The notes under the pieces: generated by a model
What the model was told of the DNA's origin: nothing
Databases searched by the model: none
The model's input: only the letters and a program-made list of their open reading frames with translations
Position numbers and translations under genes: made by a program
Assembly (NCBI GenBank): GCA_963973795.1
Contig: CAXBAF010000005.1
Coordinates: 67,670 to 131,669 of the forward strand
DNA length: 64,000 nucleotides
Direction: 5' to 3'
Source: UBA1926 sp002337215
GTDB taxonomy: Bacteria > Planctomycetota > Phycisphaerae > Phycisphaerales > UBA1924
Shown: one piece after another, positions 25,362 to 33,829 of the stretch
Layout of the letters: every line of letters starts with the position of its first letter
Numbering within the stretch: the first letter of the stretch is position 1

Positions 25362-26291
25362 TCAGAACCGCTCGCGCACATCCCGGGGCAGCGGGCACGC
25401 GATGATGCGTTCGTCAAACTTCGCCGCCTGCACCACGACGCCCACAAGCACGGGGTGCCCGTTCCGCTCGACGAACACGCCGCCTCCGGAGAGACCGCGG
25501 CCCTTCGTGCCCAGCACGCCGGTCGTCGCGATATCGATCCGTTCGCGCCCGACGTCCTCGATCGTTCCCGTGATCACGACGCCCGGCGCGCCGATCCACT
25601 TCAGATCAGAGATCTGCCGGACGCCGCGCCCCGAATCGAACAGAGACCGATCCATCAGCGCCATGGGGTAGCCCACCAGCACGCACCGCTCCCCAGAGAC
25701 GGGTGTCCCGATCCGCCGGACTGGCCGAGCGCCGCGCGGCAGCGGGCCCGCGGTGTCCGTCGCGATCACGGCCCAATCCGCCGGCACGCTCGCCCGGCTC
25801 CCCTCCCCGGCCGACGCGTACCGCAGCGTGTCCGACGCCGTCACGCGCCCCGCGCTCGCGGCCCCATCGAGCACGACGATCAACTCGGGGCCTTCGTCTG
25901 TCGGGTTCTGCTCGTCCACCCGGTACGCGCCGGTGACCGGGTCCTTGTACATCCGCGTTGCGCCGAGATCCGTGGTGGGCAGCGTGTGCGCCGCCGTGAG
26001 CAGATCGCCGCCCGGCAATCGGATGCAGGTCACGGGGCGGACCGCCCCCATCGCCGTCCCCCCCGCGCCCGATCGGTTCGCGACCGGCTCTCCGACCGCC
26101 GCCAGCGTGACGTGCGCCCGGGCCGCGAGCGCGAACGGGTCCTCCGCGATCTCGGTCTCGGCGAGCGGCGTCGTCGTCGCGCAGCCGAGCACCGGCGCAA
26201 CGCCGATCGACACGGCCATCGGCGACAGCACCATCACCGAGAGAAAGGCGAGGAGGGGCCTTCGATTTCGTCGCGTTCTGGGGTTCGGCAT
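25362..26291 (-). CDS. Trypsin-like serine protease, predicted lipoprotein
   Basis: A 309-residue protease of the chymotrypsin fold. The signal helix (LLAFLSVMVLSPMAVSIGVAPVLGC) ends in a lipobox-like VLGC with Cys37. The triad reads His102 (LTAAHTL), Asp172 (DWAVIA) and Ser268 (GRGLSGGGVF). There is no PDZ domain, so it is not a full DegP/HtrA. The C-terminal segment QAAKFDERIIACPLPRDVRERF resembles that of other planctomycete peptidase-S1-like proteins. It is expected to act in the periplasm or at a membrane surface. It lies 76 bases after the small lipoprotein gene on the same strand. Confidence 0.83.
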   Translation of the reverse strand: MPNPRTRRNRRPLLAFLSVMVLSPMAVSIGVAPVLGCATTTPLAETEIAEDPFALAARAHVTLAAVGEPVANRSGAGGTAMGAVRPVTCIRLPGGDLLTAAHTLPTTDLGATRMYKDPVTGAYRVDEQNPTDEGPELIVVLDGAASAGRVTASDTLRYASAGEGSRASVPADWAVIATDTAGPLPRGARPVRRIGTPVSGERCVLVGYPMALMDRSLFDSGRGVRQISDLKWIGAPGVVITGTIEDVGRERIDIATTGVLGTKGRGLSGGGVFVERNGHPVLVGVVVQAAKFDERIIACPLPRDVRERF

Positions 26292-26367
26292 ACCGGTCTA
26301 TCGGGCGGACCGACACCCCCTGTTCAGTCCGCGCGCGCCGATCATGGACCGATCAACCCCGGTTCGC

Positions 26368-26625
26368 TCAGCGGACCTGCACGGTCAACCCGGGCATGCT
26401 GATCGGCTGCCCCACGCCCACCTTCATCTCGAACGACTCGCCGGGTTTCAGCGTGCGGTTGTAATCCCACCCATCGCTGCTGCCCACCGAGCTCAGTGTC
26501 ATCGGTGCATCGCTCGTGTTGGTGAGCACGACATTGCGGGTCGTGCATCCGGAAAGGAAAGCGGTTGCGCCCAGCAGGGCCGTTGCACCCGCAAAAAAAG
26601 CGACTCTCGTTCTTTCGCGTGTCAC
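26368..26625 (-). CDS. Small predicted lipoprotein
   Basis: An 85-residue protein. The lipoprotein signal is residues 1-27, with lipobox LSGC and Cys27. The mature part (about 58 residues) is a small beta domain with VVLTNTSDAPMTL and LKPGESFEMKVG, resembling a short immunoglobulin-like fold. The start is GTG at 26625 with a strong AGGAG 5 bases upstream. It follows nuoD by 25 bases and precedes the lipoprotein protease; the two may be co-expressed. No known family recognised. Confidence 0.75.
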   Translation of the reverse strand: MTRERTRVAFFAGATALLGATAFLSGCTTRNVVLTNTSDAPMTLSSVGSSDGWDYNRTLKPGESFEMKVGVGQPISMPGLTVQVR

Positions 26626-26650
26626 GATGCTCCTTTCCCAGAGGGTGTGC

Positions 26651-27940
26651 TTACCGGTCCAACTCCGCCGCCACGATGTTCAGCGAGCCCAGCACCGCGA
26701 CGATGTCCGCCAGCATGTGCCCCTCGATCAGCTGCGGCATCAGCGAATAGTTGAGAAAACTCGGCGGGCGCGTCTTCACCCGCCATGGGCGGGGCCCGCC
26801 GTCCGAGATGATGTAGAACCCGAGCTCGCCGTTCGCGGTCTCGTTGCACCCGTAGATCTCGGCGACCGGCGCCTGCCAGCCCCGGTTGGTCATCACGAGC
26901 TCGAAGTGCTGGATCAGGCCCTCGATCGAGCCGTACACCTCGTCCTTGCGGGGCTTGACCATCTTCGAGTCCGCGAAGGTATCGATCGGCCCGCCCGGGA
27001 TGTTGTCGATGAGCTGCATGATGATGCTCATCGACTGCTTGGCTTCCTCGAGCCGGACCTGGAACCGCTCGTACACGTCGCCCTTGCTGCCCAGCGCCAC
27101 GCTGAACTTCACGGCCTCGGCGCCCTCGCCGTCCCAGTTGTCCGCGTAGCACAGGTAGGGCTCGTCCTTCCGCGCGTCCCGACGCACGCCCGAGGCCCGA
27201 GCGATCGGCCCGGTGCTCGACCACGCCAGCGCGTTCTCCTTGCTGAGCACGCCCACGTCCACCGTCCGGTCGATGAAGATCCGGTTCCGGCTCAGCAGGT
27301 TGTCGATGTCGTTGAGCGCGACGGAGAGGTCGTCGTTGATGAAGCTCTTGACCATCGTCTTGAAGGTCTCTTCATCGGGAAGGTCCTGCATCGCCCCGCC
27401 CACGCGGGTCCAGTCGGGGTGGTACCGCTGCCCCGCGATGTAGTCGCAGATGTCGTAGATCTTCTCGCGAGGGTTGAACCCGTAGAGGAACCCCGTGAAC
27501 GCGCCGAGGTCCAGCGCCGCGGCGCCGAGGCACAGCAGGTGGTCCTGCAGCCTCGCGAGTTCCGCCATGATCGTCCGCAGCACCTTGCACCGCGGGGTGA
27601 TCTCGATGCCGAACAGCTTCTCGACCGTGTGGTGCCACGCGATGTCGTTGGCGATCGGGCTCAGATAGTTCATCCGGCTCACGATCGTCACGTACTGGTT
27701 GTAATCCAGGTGCTCGCCCAGTTTCTCGAACCCCGAGTGCAGGTAGCCGATGTGCGGCGTGCACCGCGCGATCCGCTCCCCGTCGAGTTCGAGCACGAGC
27801 CGGAGCGTCGTGTGCGTCGCCGGGTGCTGGGGCCCGAAGTTGAGCACCCACCGGTCCCCGGTGTCCACGTGCTCGTTGATGTAGTCGATGCGGTCCGCAT
27901 CGACCGACAGGCCCTCATCTGGCTTCAGTGTGTACGGCAT
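26651..27940 (-). CDS. nuoD: NADH-quinone oxidoreductase subunit D
   Basis: NuoD (429 residues), the 49-kDa subunit of respiratory complex I that lines the quinone-binding cavity. NFGPQHPATHTTLRL replaces the usual HPSTHG-type loop at its start. HIGYLHSGFEKL, YNQYVTIVSRMNYLSP, GFLYGFNPREKIYDICD and the C-terminal LPQLIEGH-like LMPQLIEGHMLADIVAVLGSLN are family hallmarks, and the protein ends VAAELDR as expected. No other nuo gene lies nearby: the neighbours are a small lipoprotein gene and a divergent sulfotransferase-like gene. Start ATG at 27940 fits the conserved N-terminus; the longer open frame upstream is not conserved. Confidence 0.93.
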   Translation of the reverse strand: MPYTLKPDEGLSVDADRIDYINEHVDTGDRWVLNFGPQHPATHTTLRLVLELDGERIARCTPHIGYLHSGFEKLGEHLDYNQYVTIVSRMNYLSPIANDIAWHHTVEKLFGIEITPRCKVLRTIMAELARLQDHLLCLGAAALDLGAFTGFLYGFNPREKIYDICDYIAGQRYHPDWTRVGGAMQDLPDEETFKTMVKSFINDDLSVALNDIDNLLSRNRIFIDRTVDVGVLSKENALAWSSTGPIARASGVRRDARKDEPYLCYADNWDGEGAEAVKFSVALGSKGDVYERFQVRLEEAKQSMSIIMQLIDNIPGGPIDTFADSKMVKPRKDEVYGSIEGLIQHFELVMTNRGWQAPVAEIYGCNETANGELGFYIISDGGPRPWRVKTRPPSFLNYSLMPQLIEGHMLADIVAVLGSLNIVAAELDR

Positions 27941-28133
27941 CGGAGCAGGCAGCCTTTCGATTCGTTCCGGAACACAGAACAGCACCCGATCGCGTCTTCG
28001 ACACGCAACCGGCTGCGGATGCGACGGGCATACCCCGCCCGGCCCGATCATAGATCCCCGGAAGCCGGCCCGACACCGGGCCAATCGCCGCGCAGCCGAA
28101 CCGCCCGAAGTCCCCCTCGGCCTATCCTGCCCG

Positions 28134-28859
28134 ATGCCCTCCGACGCCGGCCCAATCCGCCCCATCGTCTTCCTCCACCTCCCCAAAACCGCCGGGATGA
28201 CCCTCCGGGGCGTCCTCGAACACGTCTACGCCGGGCACCCCATCGCCTTCCTGGGCAACCTGTCCAAGGGGGGCGAGCTCGCCGAGTTCGCCGCGCGGCC
28301 CGAGGCCGACCGGCGGGCCCACGCCCTCGTGGCCGGGCACTTCCCGTGGGGATCTCAGGTCGTCCTGCCCGGCGCGCGCACGATCACCGTCCTCCGCGAC
28401 CCCGTCGAACGTCTCATCTCCGTCTACGCCTACAACAAGCGCGCCCCCAACGCGCTCCATCACCACGCCATCAACGAGGGCAACCTCTCCCTCGCCGACT
28501 GCGTCGAGTCGGGGCTGCTGAAGGGCGAGTACAACCTCCAGACCAACATGCTCCGCGACAAGCGGGCCACCACACCCGACCAGGCCCTCGCGAGCGCGAA
28601 GCGGAACATCCGCGCCTGCGCCGCGTTCGGCCTCGTCGAACGCTTCGACGAGACCCTCGCCTACCTCGCCAGCGAACTCCGCTGGCCGGCCGACGCCATC
28701 GACCCCGACCAGCGCGAGGACCGCAACGTCACCGCCAACCGCGCGAAGGCCGACGATCTCGAGCCTTCGTTGCTCGAAACACTCCGCCGCGAGACCGCGA
28801 TCGACCGCGCGCTCTACGACGACGCGACCGACCTCTTCAACAAACGCACCGCCGGCTGA
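28134..28859 (+). CDS. Sulfotransferase-family protein
   Basis: A 241-residue PAPS-dependent sulfotransferase-like protein. The 5'-phosphosulfate loop is FLHLPKTAGMTLRG (residues 12-25) and the 3'-phosphate site is TVLRDPVERLISVYAYNK. The catalytic histidine candidate is in VAGHFPWG. Bacterial relatives sulfate cell-surface sugars or lipids. The start ATG at 28134 lies 11 residues before the loop. It is followed within 46 bases by an MscS channel gene on the same strand; a functional link is not evident. Confidence 0.82.
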   Translation: MPSDAGPIRPIVFLHLPKTAGMTLRGVLEHVYAGHPIAFLGNLSKGGELAEFAARPEADRRAHALVAGHFPWGSQVVLPGARTITVLRDPVERLISVYAYNKRAPNALHHHAINEGNLSLADCVESGLLKGEYNLQTNMLRDKRATTPDQALASAKRNIRACAAFGLVERFDETLAYLASELRWPADAIDPDQREDRNVTANRAKADDLEPSLLETLRRETAIDRALYDDATDLFNKRTAG

Positions 28860-28905
28860 CACCGCGATTTCGCCCCCGGCGCCGCTCTCCCGGTAGGCTC
28901 TGTGC

Positions 28906-30063
28906 ATGCCGAAAACTCGCTTCTCTCTCGCGCGCTCGCTCCCGCAACTCGTGTTTCTGCTGTGCATCTCGCTCGGCCTCGCCTCGCCGGCGGCTCACGC
29001 GCAGCCGATCGATCAAACGATCACCATCGACCCCGCGGCGTCCCAGGCGATCTCGATCGAATCACCCGACGAGGACGAGGGCACGCTCGCCGAGGTTTCG
29101 GGCCCCGTCTCCGACGCGCTCGAGGAGGCCATCCCCCAGACCGGCAACCAGACGATCGACAGCTCGCTGAGCACCTTCGTCAACGCGGTGGGGGGGCTGC
29201 TCGACACCATCATCGCCCACCTGCCCCAACTCATCATCGCGGTGATCATCCTGTTCGTCACCGCGTTCCTCGCCTCGTTCATCTCCAGGCAGAGCCGAAA
29301 GGTCTCGCGGGGGCTCCGCCTCAAATCCAACCTCCAGGACCTGCTCCAGAAATTCGTCTACATCCTCGCCTGGTTCCTGGGTCTTGTCACCGCCGCCGGC
29401 ATCGTCTTCCCGGGGCTCGGCATGGGAGAGCTCGTCGCGTCCGCCGGCCTCGCCTCCATCGCGATCGGCTTCGCCTTCCAGGACATCTTCGAGAACTTCC
29501 TCGCCGGCATCCTCATCATCTGGCGTTTCCCATTCGACGACGGCGACTACATCGAGGTCCCCTCCGTCGATGTCGAGGGCAAGGTCGAAGAAGTCCAGAT
29601 CCGCATGACCCTCATCCGCGATGTCTCGGGCGAGCTCATCCTCGTCCCCAACTCCACCATCTTCAAGAACGTCGTCCGCGTCCTCACCGACCGAGACACG
29701 CGACGCATCACCGTCATTTGCGGCATCGCCTACGGCGAGGATGTCGCGGAAGGCCGAGCCGTCATCAAAGAGGCCGTCGAGTCCTGCGATTCCGTCCACA
29801 AGAACAAGCCCGTCGAGATCTTCGCCCAGGCGTTCGGGTCGTCCTCGATCGACTTCGAGGTCACCTGGTGGACCGGGCCCACCCCCATCGACCAGCGCCG
29901 AAGCCGCGACGAGGTCGTCGAGAAGGTCAAGGCCGCCCTTGACAGCGCGGGCATCGAGATCCCCTATCCCTACCGCACGCTCGTGTTCAGCAAGAACGAG
30001 CCCGACATCATCGAGGCGATCTCGGGCCGGACCGGCTCCCCATCCCGGGGTGGCAACGACTGA
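28906..30063 (+). CDS. Mechanosensitive ion channel of the MscS family
   Basis: A 385-residue small-conductance mechanosensitive channel. A signal peptide (residues 1-32) and an acidic exported lead of about 65 residues precede the channel core. Helices lie at about 101-127 and 148-168. The pore helix is GELVASAGLASIAIGFAFQDIFENFLAGI (about 174-202), with the Gly/Ala packing pattern of MscS TM3. The cytoplasmic beta domain follows (DGDYIEV, LVPNSTIFKNVV). The channel opens under membrane tension and releases solutes on osmotic downshock. The exported N-terminal lead is an addition to the basic MscS plan. Confidence 0.92.
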   Translation: MPKTRFSLARSLPQLVFLLCISLGLASPAAHAQPIDQTITIDPAASQAISIESPDEDEGTLAEVSGPVSDALEEAIPQTGNQTIDSSLSTFVNAVGGLLDTIIAHLPQLIIAVIILFVTAFLASFISRQSRKVSRGLRLKSNLQDLLQKFVYILAWFLGLVTAAGIVFPGLGMGELVASAGLASIAIGFAFQDIFENFLAGILIIWRFPFDDGDYIEVPSVDVEGKVEEVQIRMTLIRDVSGELILVPNSTIFKNVVRVLTDRDTRRITVICGIAYGEDVAEGRAVIKEAVESCDSVHKNKPVEIFAQAFGSSSIDFEVTWWTGPTPIDQRRSRDEVVEKVKAALDSAGIEIPYPYRTLVFSKNEPDIIEAISGRTGSPSRGGND

Positions 30064-30126
30064 CCCCGCGTTCCGCACCTTGGTCTCGGGAATAAAGCCC
30101 GCGCCGCGCGCTGCTAGTGTTCATCC

Positions 30127-31461
30127 ATGGCCGATTTTCTTCGCGACACGCTCCACGCGTTCTGGCAGATCATGCTCGACAGCGGCGTCTGGCTCATCGC
30201 CGGGCTCCTGCTCGCCGGGATCGTCCACGCCTTCATCCCCGCGGGCTTTCTCGCCAGGCACCTCGCCAGTGAGAAGGGCACGCCCAAGTTCGTCCCGATC
30301 CTCAAGGCGAGCCTGCTGGGCATCCCGCTTCCCCTCTGCTCGTGCAGCGTCATCCCCGTCGCCGCGGGGCTGCGTCGGTCCGGCGCAGGGCGCGGCGCGT
30401 CGGCCGCCTTCGCGATCTCCACGCCTCAGACGGGCGAGGAATCCATCCCGCTCACCTGGGCGCTCTTCGGCCCCGTCTTCGCCCTCGCCCGACCGATCAT
30501 CGCCGTCGCGACTGCGCTCACCGCGGGCCTGCTCATCGAGTCACTCACCGATGAGCGCACGCCCAAGCCCAGCGACGACACCACGCCACCAAAGCCGTGC
30601 TGCTCCGAGAAAGGCGCCCAACACGAATCGGCGAGCCCCGAGCCGAGCACCCCCGAGGCCGCCGATGCCTGCTGCTCGCACAACATGCTCGGCTCGCCCG
30701 AGCCTCCCACACCCCACGAGACTGCGCCCCACAAGACCGCGCCGCCACCAAAGCCGTGCTGCGCAGCGCCCGAGCCCGAACCAGCGTCATCCTGCTGCTC
30801 GGGCGGAAGCAGTCACAACGAAAGCCAGACCGACAACCAGACCGACACCGCGACCGCTGGCGTGCGCACGAAGACCGCCCTCCGTCACGGCTTCGTCACC
30901 ATGCTCCTCGACCTCGCCCCCTGGCTCGCCGTAGGTCTTGTGCTCAGCGCGATCATCGCGGCGCTCGTCCCCGAGGGATGGATCGCCGAGCACGTTGGCA
31001 CGGGGATCGTCCCCATGCTCCTGATGCTCGTGGTCGGACTGCCGCTCTACGTGTGCGCCACGAGTTCGACCCCGCTCGCGTTCTCGCTCGTCGCCGCGGG
31101 TCTCAGCCCCGGCGCGGCCCTCGTGCTGCTGCTCGCGGGCCCCGCGACCAACGCCGCGACGATGTCGTGGGCGATCAAGGACCTCGGCGTGCGCGCGCTC
31201 GCGATCTATCTCGCCGTCATCGCCGCCTTCGCGGTCGGGGCGGGGTTGCTGTTCGATGCGACGCTCGCGGGTTTCGTCCGGCTCGCCGACGGTGCGCACA
31301 CGCACGACCACGCCGCGATCAGCACGATGCAGACCGCCGGCGCCGTGATCTTCACGGGGATGCTCGCCGTCGCGCTGGTTGTCCGGCTGCGCCGGTCGCT
31401 GGGCGCGTCGGGATCAACGCTCGATCCGCAGCACCACAACGTCGCGTCCGCGGACGCGTGA
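30127..31461 (+). CDS. SO_0444/YraQ-type permease with four Cys-Cys pairs
   Basis: A 444-residue permease of the family called SO_0444 Cu/Zn efflux or DUF318/YraQ. Two homologous halves each have about four helices. The first half carries PLCSCSVIPVAAGLRRSGAGRGAS, the second GLPLYVCATSSTPLAFSLVAAGLSPGAAL, with the family's GPATNAATM motif. Between the halves (residues 145-245) is a Pro/Glu/Thr-rich loop with CC pairs at 158-159, 182-183, 211-212 and 223-224, two of them in the setting KPCC. This looks like a metal-binding loop. The substrate is inferred as a soft metal or metalloid. The last 48 bases overlap the end of the convergent amylase gene. Confidence 0.82.
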   Translation: MADFLRDTLHAFWQIMLDSGVWLIAGLLLAGIVHAFIPAGFLARHLASEKGTPKFVPILKASLLGIPLPLCSCSVIPVAAGLRRSGAGRGASAAFAISTPQTGEESIPLTWALFGPVFALARPIIAVATALTAGLLIESLTDERTPKPSDDTTPPKPCCSEKGAQHESASPEPSTPEAADACCSHNMLGSPEPPTPHETAPHKTAPPPKPCCAAPEPEPASSCCSGGSSHNESQTDNQTDTATAGVRTKTALRHGFVTMLLDLAPWLAVGLVLSAIIAALVPEGWIAEHVGTGIVPMLLMLVVGLPLYVCATSSTPLAFSLVAAGLSPGAALVLLLAGPATNAATMSWAIKDLGVRALAIYLAVIAAFAVGAGLLFDATLAGFVRLADGAHTHDHAAISTMQTAGAVIFTGMLAVALVVRLRRSLGASGSTLDPQHHNVASADA

Positions 31462-33057
31462 GACGGGCTGCCAGCCTTTGAGCGATCCGTCCTCGTCGGC
31501 CCGCCCGACACCGGGCCGGGCGTTGCCGGCGAGCACCTCGCCGCGAACCCTCTCGCCCGCGTCGAACCCGTCCAGATCGATCCCGAAGTCGCGCACCGTC
31601 CGGTCGCTCATGTTCGCGATGACGAGCAGCTCGTCGCCCTCGTGCGCGCGACGGAACCCGAGCAGCGCATCGCTGCCGAGATCGACGACCTCGATGGTTC
31701 CTCGCCGCAGCGTTGGCTCGCTGAGCCGGAGATCGATCATCCGCTGGTAGTGACTCCACAGCGAGTTCCGCGCCGGCTTCTGGCTCTCCACGTTCACCGT
31801 CGCGGTGTCCTCGTTGGGCGCGCGCCAGGGCTCGCCGGTCGTGAACCCCGCGGTCGCGACATCCGCGGTCCACTGCATGGGCACCCGCAGATCCGGATCG
31901 GGCTTCGTCCCCGTCATCCCGATCTCCTCGCCGTAATACAGGAAAGGCGTGCCCGGGAGCGTGAGCAGGATTGACGCGGCCAGCTTGTTCTTCTCGAACC
32001 CATCAGGGCTCACCCCGCCCAGCTCGCTCATCAGACGGTTCTGGTCGTGGTTGGTCAGGAAGGTGCTGTACGGGGCCGAGTCACCGTACGAGTCGTTGAG
32101 CCGTTCGATGTGCTCGGCGAGGCTCGCCCCGTCACCCGCGTTCACGCTCTCGATGATCGTGCTGGCGAGCTGGAACTCGAACGCCGAGTCGAGCGCGTTC
32201 GGGATGTACTGCATCACCTCGCTGGTCGGGCCCCAGATCTCCCCGACACTGAAGCACTCGGGGTCGATCGACCGCAGGTACTTGTGGTAGTCCTCGAGCC
32301 ATTCGATGGTCTCGGGGGTGCTCGCGACAACGCCGTCGCGTTCGATCAGGTGGCGGATCGCGTCGAGGCGGAAGCCGTGTGCGCCGAGGTCGTCGAGCCA
32401 GGTGCGCGAGATGTCGTACGCGGCCGCGCTCACGAACGGGTTGTCGTAGTTCAGGTCGGGCATCCCGTGCCAGAAGAACCCGAAGTAGTACGCGCCCGTT
32501 TCCTGCTTCGCGTGGTCGTGCCACATGTGCAGGTTCTCGTTCCAGTCCGGCTTCTCGTCGCTCCAGACGAACCAGTCGTGCCGGGGGCTGTCGGTCGATG
32601 ACGCGGCCTCCGTGAACCACGGGTGCTCGTTCGAGCAGTGGTTGAGCACGAGGTCGACGATCACCCGCACGCCGCGCTTCTCGCACTCGGCGATCAGCCG
32701 CTTGAAGTCGTCGTTGGTCCCGTACTCGTCGTCGATCCGGGTGTAGTCCACGACGTCGTAGCCGTGGTAGGACGGTGACTGCGCGATCGGCATGAGCCAG
32801 AGCGCCGTGACGCCCAGGTCGTCCCCGCCCGGCTCGCCGTCGTTGAGTTCATCGAGCCGCTCGATGAGCCCGGGGATGTCGCCCACCCCGTCCCCGGCGA
32901 GCGGCCCCTCGGTCGAGTCCGCGAACGAGCGCACGAACACCTCGTAGAACACCGCGTCCTTCCACCAGTCCTGGTTTTCGTCGTGGCCGTCGGCGTGCGC
33001 AACGGACGGAACGAGCGAGGTGGCGGCGAGCGCGCAGGCGAGGGTCGTGCGGTGCAT
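31414..33057 (-). CDS. Exported GH13 alpha-amylase/alpha-glucosidase
   Basis: A 547-residue glycoside hydrolase of family 13. The signal peptide is residues 1-22 (LACALAATSLVPSVAHA). The (beta/alpha)8 motifs are DLVLNH, GFRLDAIRH (nucleophile Asp232), GEIWG (acid Glu273) and NHDQNR (Asp338). The domain order and the FLYYGEEIGMTG segment match oligo-1,6-glucosidase or trehalose-synthase-like enzymes, and a C-terminal beta domain follows from about residue 445. It acts on starch- or glycogen-derived oligosaccharides outside the cytoplasm. GGAG lies upstream of the ATG at 33057. Its 3' end overlaps the permease gene end to end. Confidence 0.93.
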   Translation of the reverse strand: MHRTTLACALAATSLVPSVAHADGHDENQDWWKDAVFYEVFVRSFADSTEGPLAGDGVGDIPGLIERLDELNDGEPGGDDLGVTALWLMPIAQSPSYHGYDVVDYTRIDDEYGTNDDFKRLIAECEKRGVRVIVDLVLNHCSNEHPWFTEAASSTDSPRHDWFVWSDEKPDWNENLHMWHDHAKQETGAYYFGFFWHGMPDLNYDNPFVSAAAYDISRTWLDDLGAHGFRLDAIRHLIERDGVVASTPETIEWLEDYHKYLRSIDPECFSVGEIWGPTSEVMQYIPNALDSAFEFQLASTIIESVNAGDGASLAEHIERLNDSYGDSAPYSTFLTNHDQNRLMSELGGVSPDGFEKNKLAASILLTLPGTPFLYYGEEIGMTGTKPDPDLRVPMQWTADVATAGFTTGEPWRAPNEDTATVNVESQKPARNSLWSHYQRMIDLRLSEPTLRRGTIEVVDLGSDALLGFRRAHEGDELLVIANMSDRTVRDFGIDLDGFDAGERVRGEVLAGNARPGVGRADEDGSLKGWQPVSRVRGRDVVVLRIER

Positions 33058-33176
33058 CGTGGTCTCCTTCGCGGCCCGGCCGATCAGACCGAGTCCAGAG
33101 ACCATTCTAGTGCTTCGCCCGGCAGACCCGGCGCGGCGTGCCGTGCGCCGGGGTCAGTCGGCCCGGGAGCCGTTCA

Positions 33177-33680
33177 TTACCGCTTCAGGAACTTCGATGC
33201 GACGACCTCGTTGAGCTTCTCGCCGTCGGCGGTCAGGTCGCTGTCGGGCGCGTTCGCGCGCACATCGCCCGTGGTGCTGTCGATCCACCACCCGGCCGAC
33301 CCGCTGTCGCCCGGGTTCCCGCCGCTCACGATGTCGGACTCGCCCTTGTTGCTGCCCAGGCTGAGGCGGGGCATCTTGCGGAGATAGGGGCCGAAGATGT
33401 AGGGGGCGCCAAGTGTTGCGCTCGTGTTCCCGTCCTCGTCGGTGTAGCGCAGGAGTTGGAGCCTGGTGGTCGGGGGGCTGCCCGCGTGCTCGGCCTTGTA
33501 GACCTCGACCGCGCGCGTCAGGATCGCGAGGTTCTGCCCCAGCGCGACCTCGTCGGCGTTGGACCCCAGCCCCGTGAGCCGGGGCACGGCGATCGCGCCG
33601 AGGATGCCGATGATCACAACCACGATGACCATCTCGACGAGCGAGAAGCCGGGGGCGTTGCGGGCGCGGTGCCGAACCAT
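33177..33680 (-). CDS. Type II secretion/type IV pilin-like pseudopilin
   Basis: A 167-residue prepilin-like protein. The class III signal is GFSLVEMVIVVVIIGILGAIAVP (residues 11-33, with the prepilin peptidase site after Gly11 and Glu16 at mature position 5). The body keeps PYIFGPYLRKMP and a GWWIDSTTGDVRAN segment like GspG-type major pseudopilins (Y-L...P...G-W-x-Y...G). No other secretion gene is adjacent, which is typical of planctomycetes with many scattered pseudopilins. It lies between two amylase genes and could serve their export, but that is only suggestive. Confidence 0.88.
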   Translation of the reverse strand: MVRHRARNAPGFSLVEMVIVVVIIGILGAIAVPRLTGLGSNADEVALGQNLAILTRAVEVYKAEHAGSPPTTRLQLLRYTDEDGNTSATLGAPYIFGPYLRKMPRLSLGSNKGESDIVSGGNPGDSGSAGWWIDSTTGDVRANAPDSDLTADGEKLNEVVASKFLKR

Positions 33681-33829
33681 GCCGGGCCTATCGGCCGATC
33701 ACGGCCTCACCGGAACCGACCACACGCGGGCCGGGCACAAATGACGCGGCCGCCGCATCCTGATCCGTTCCCACGCCAGCAATTCACGCCCTGCGGCGTC
33801 CGAGAACGCCCGGTTCCGCGATGGACGCC

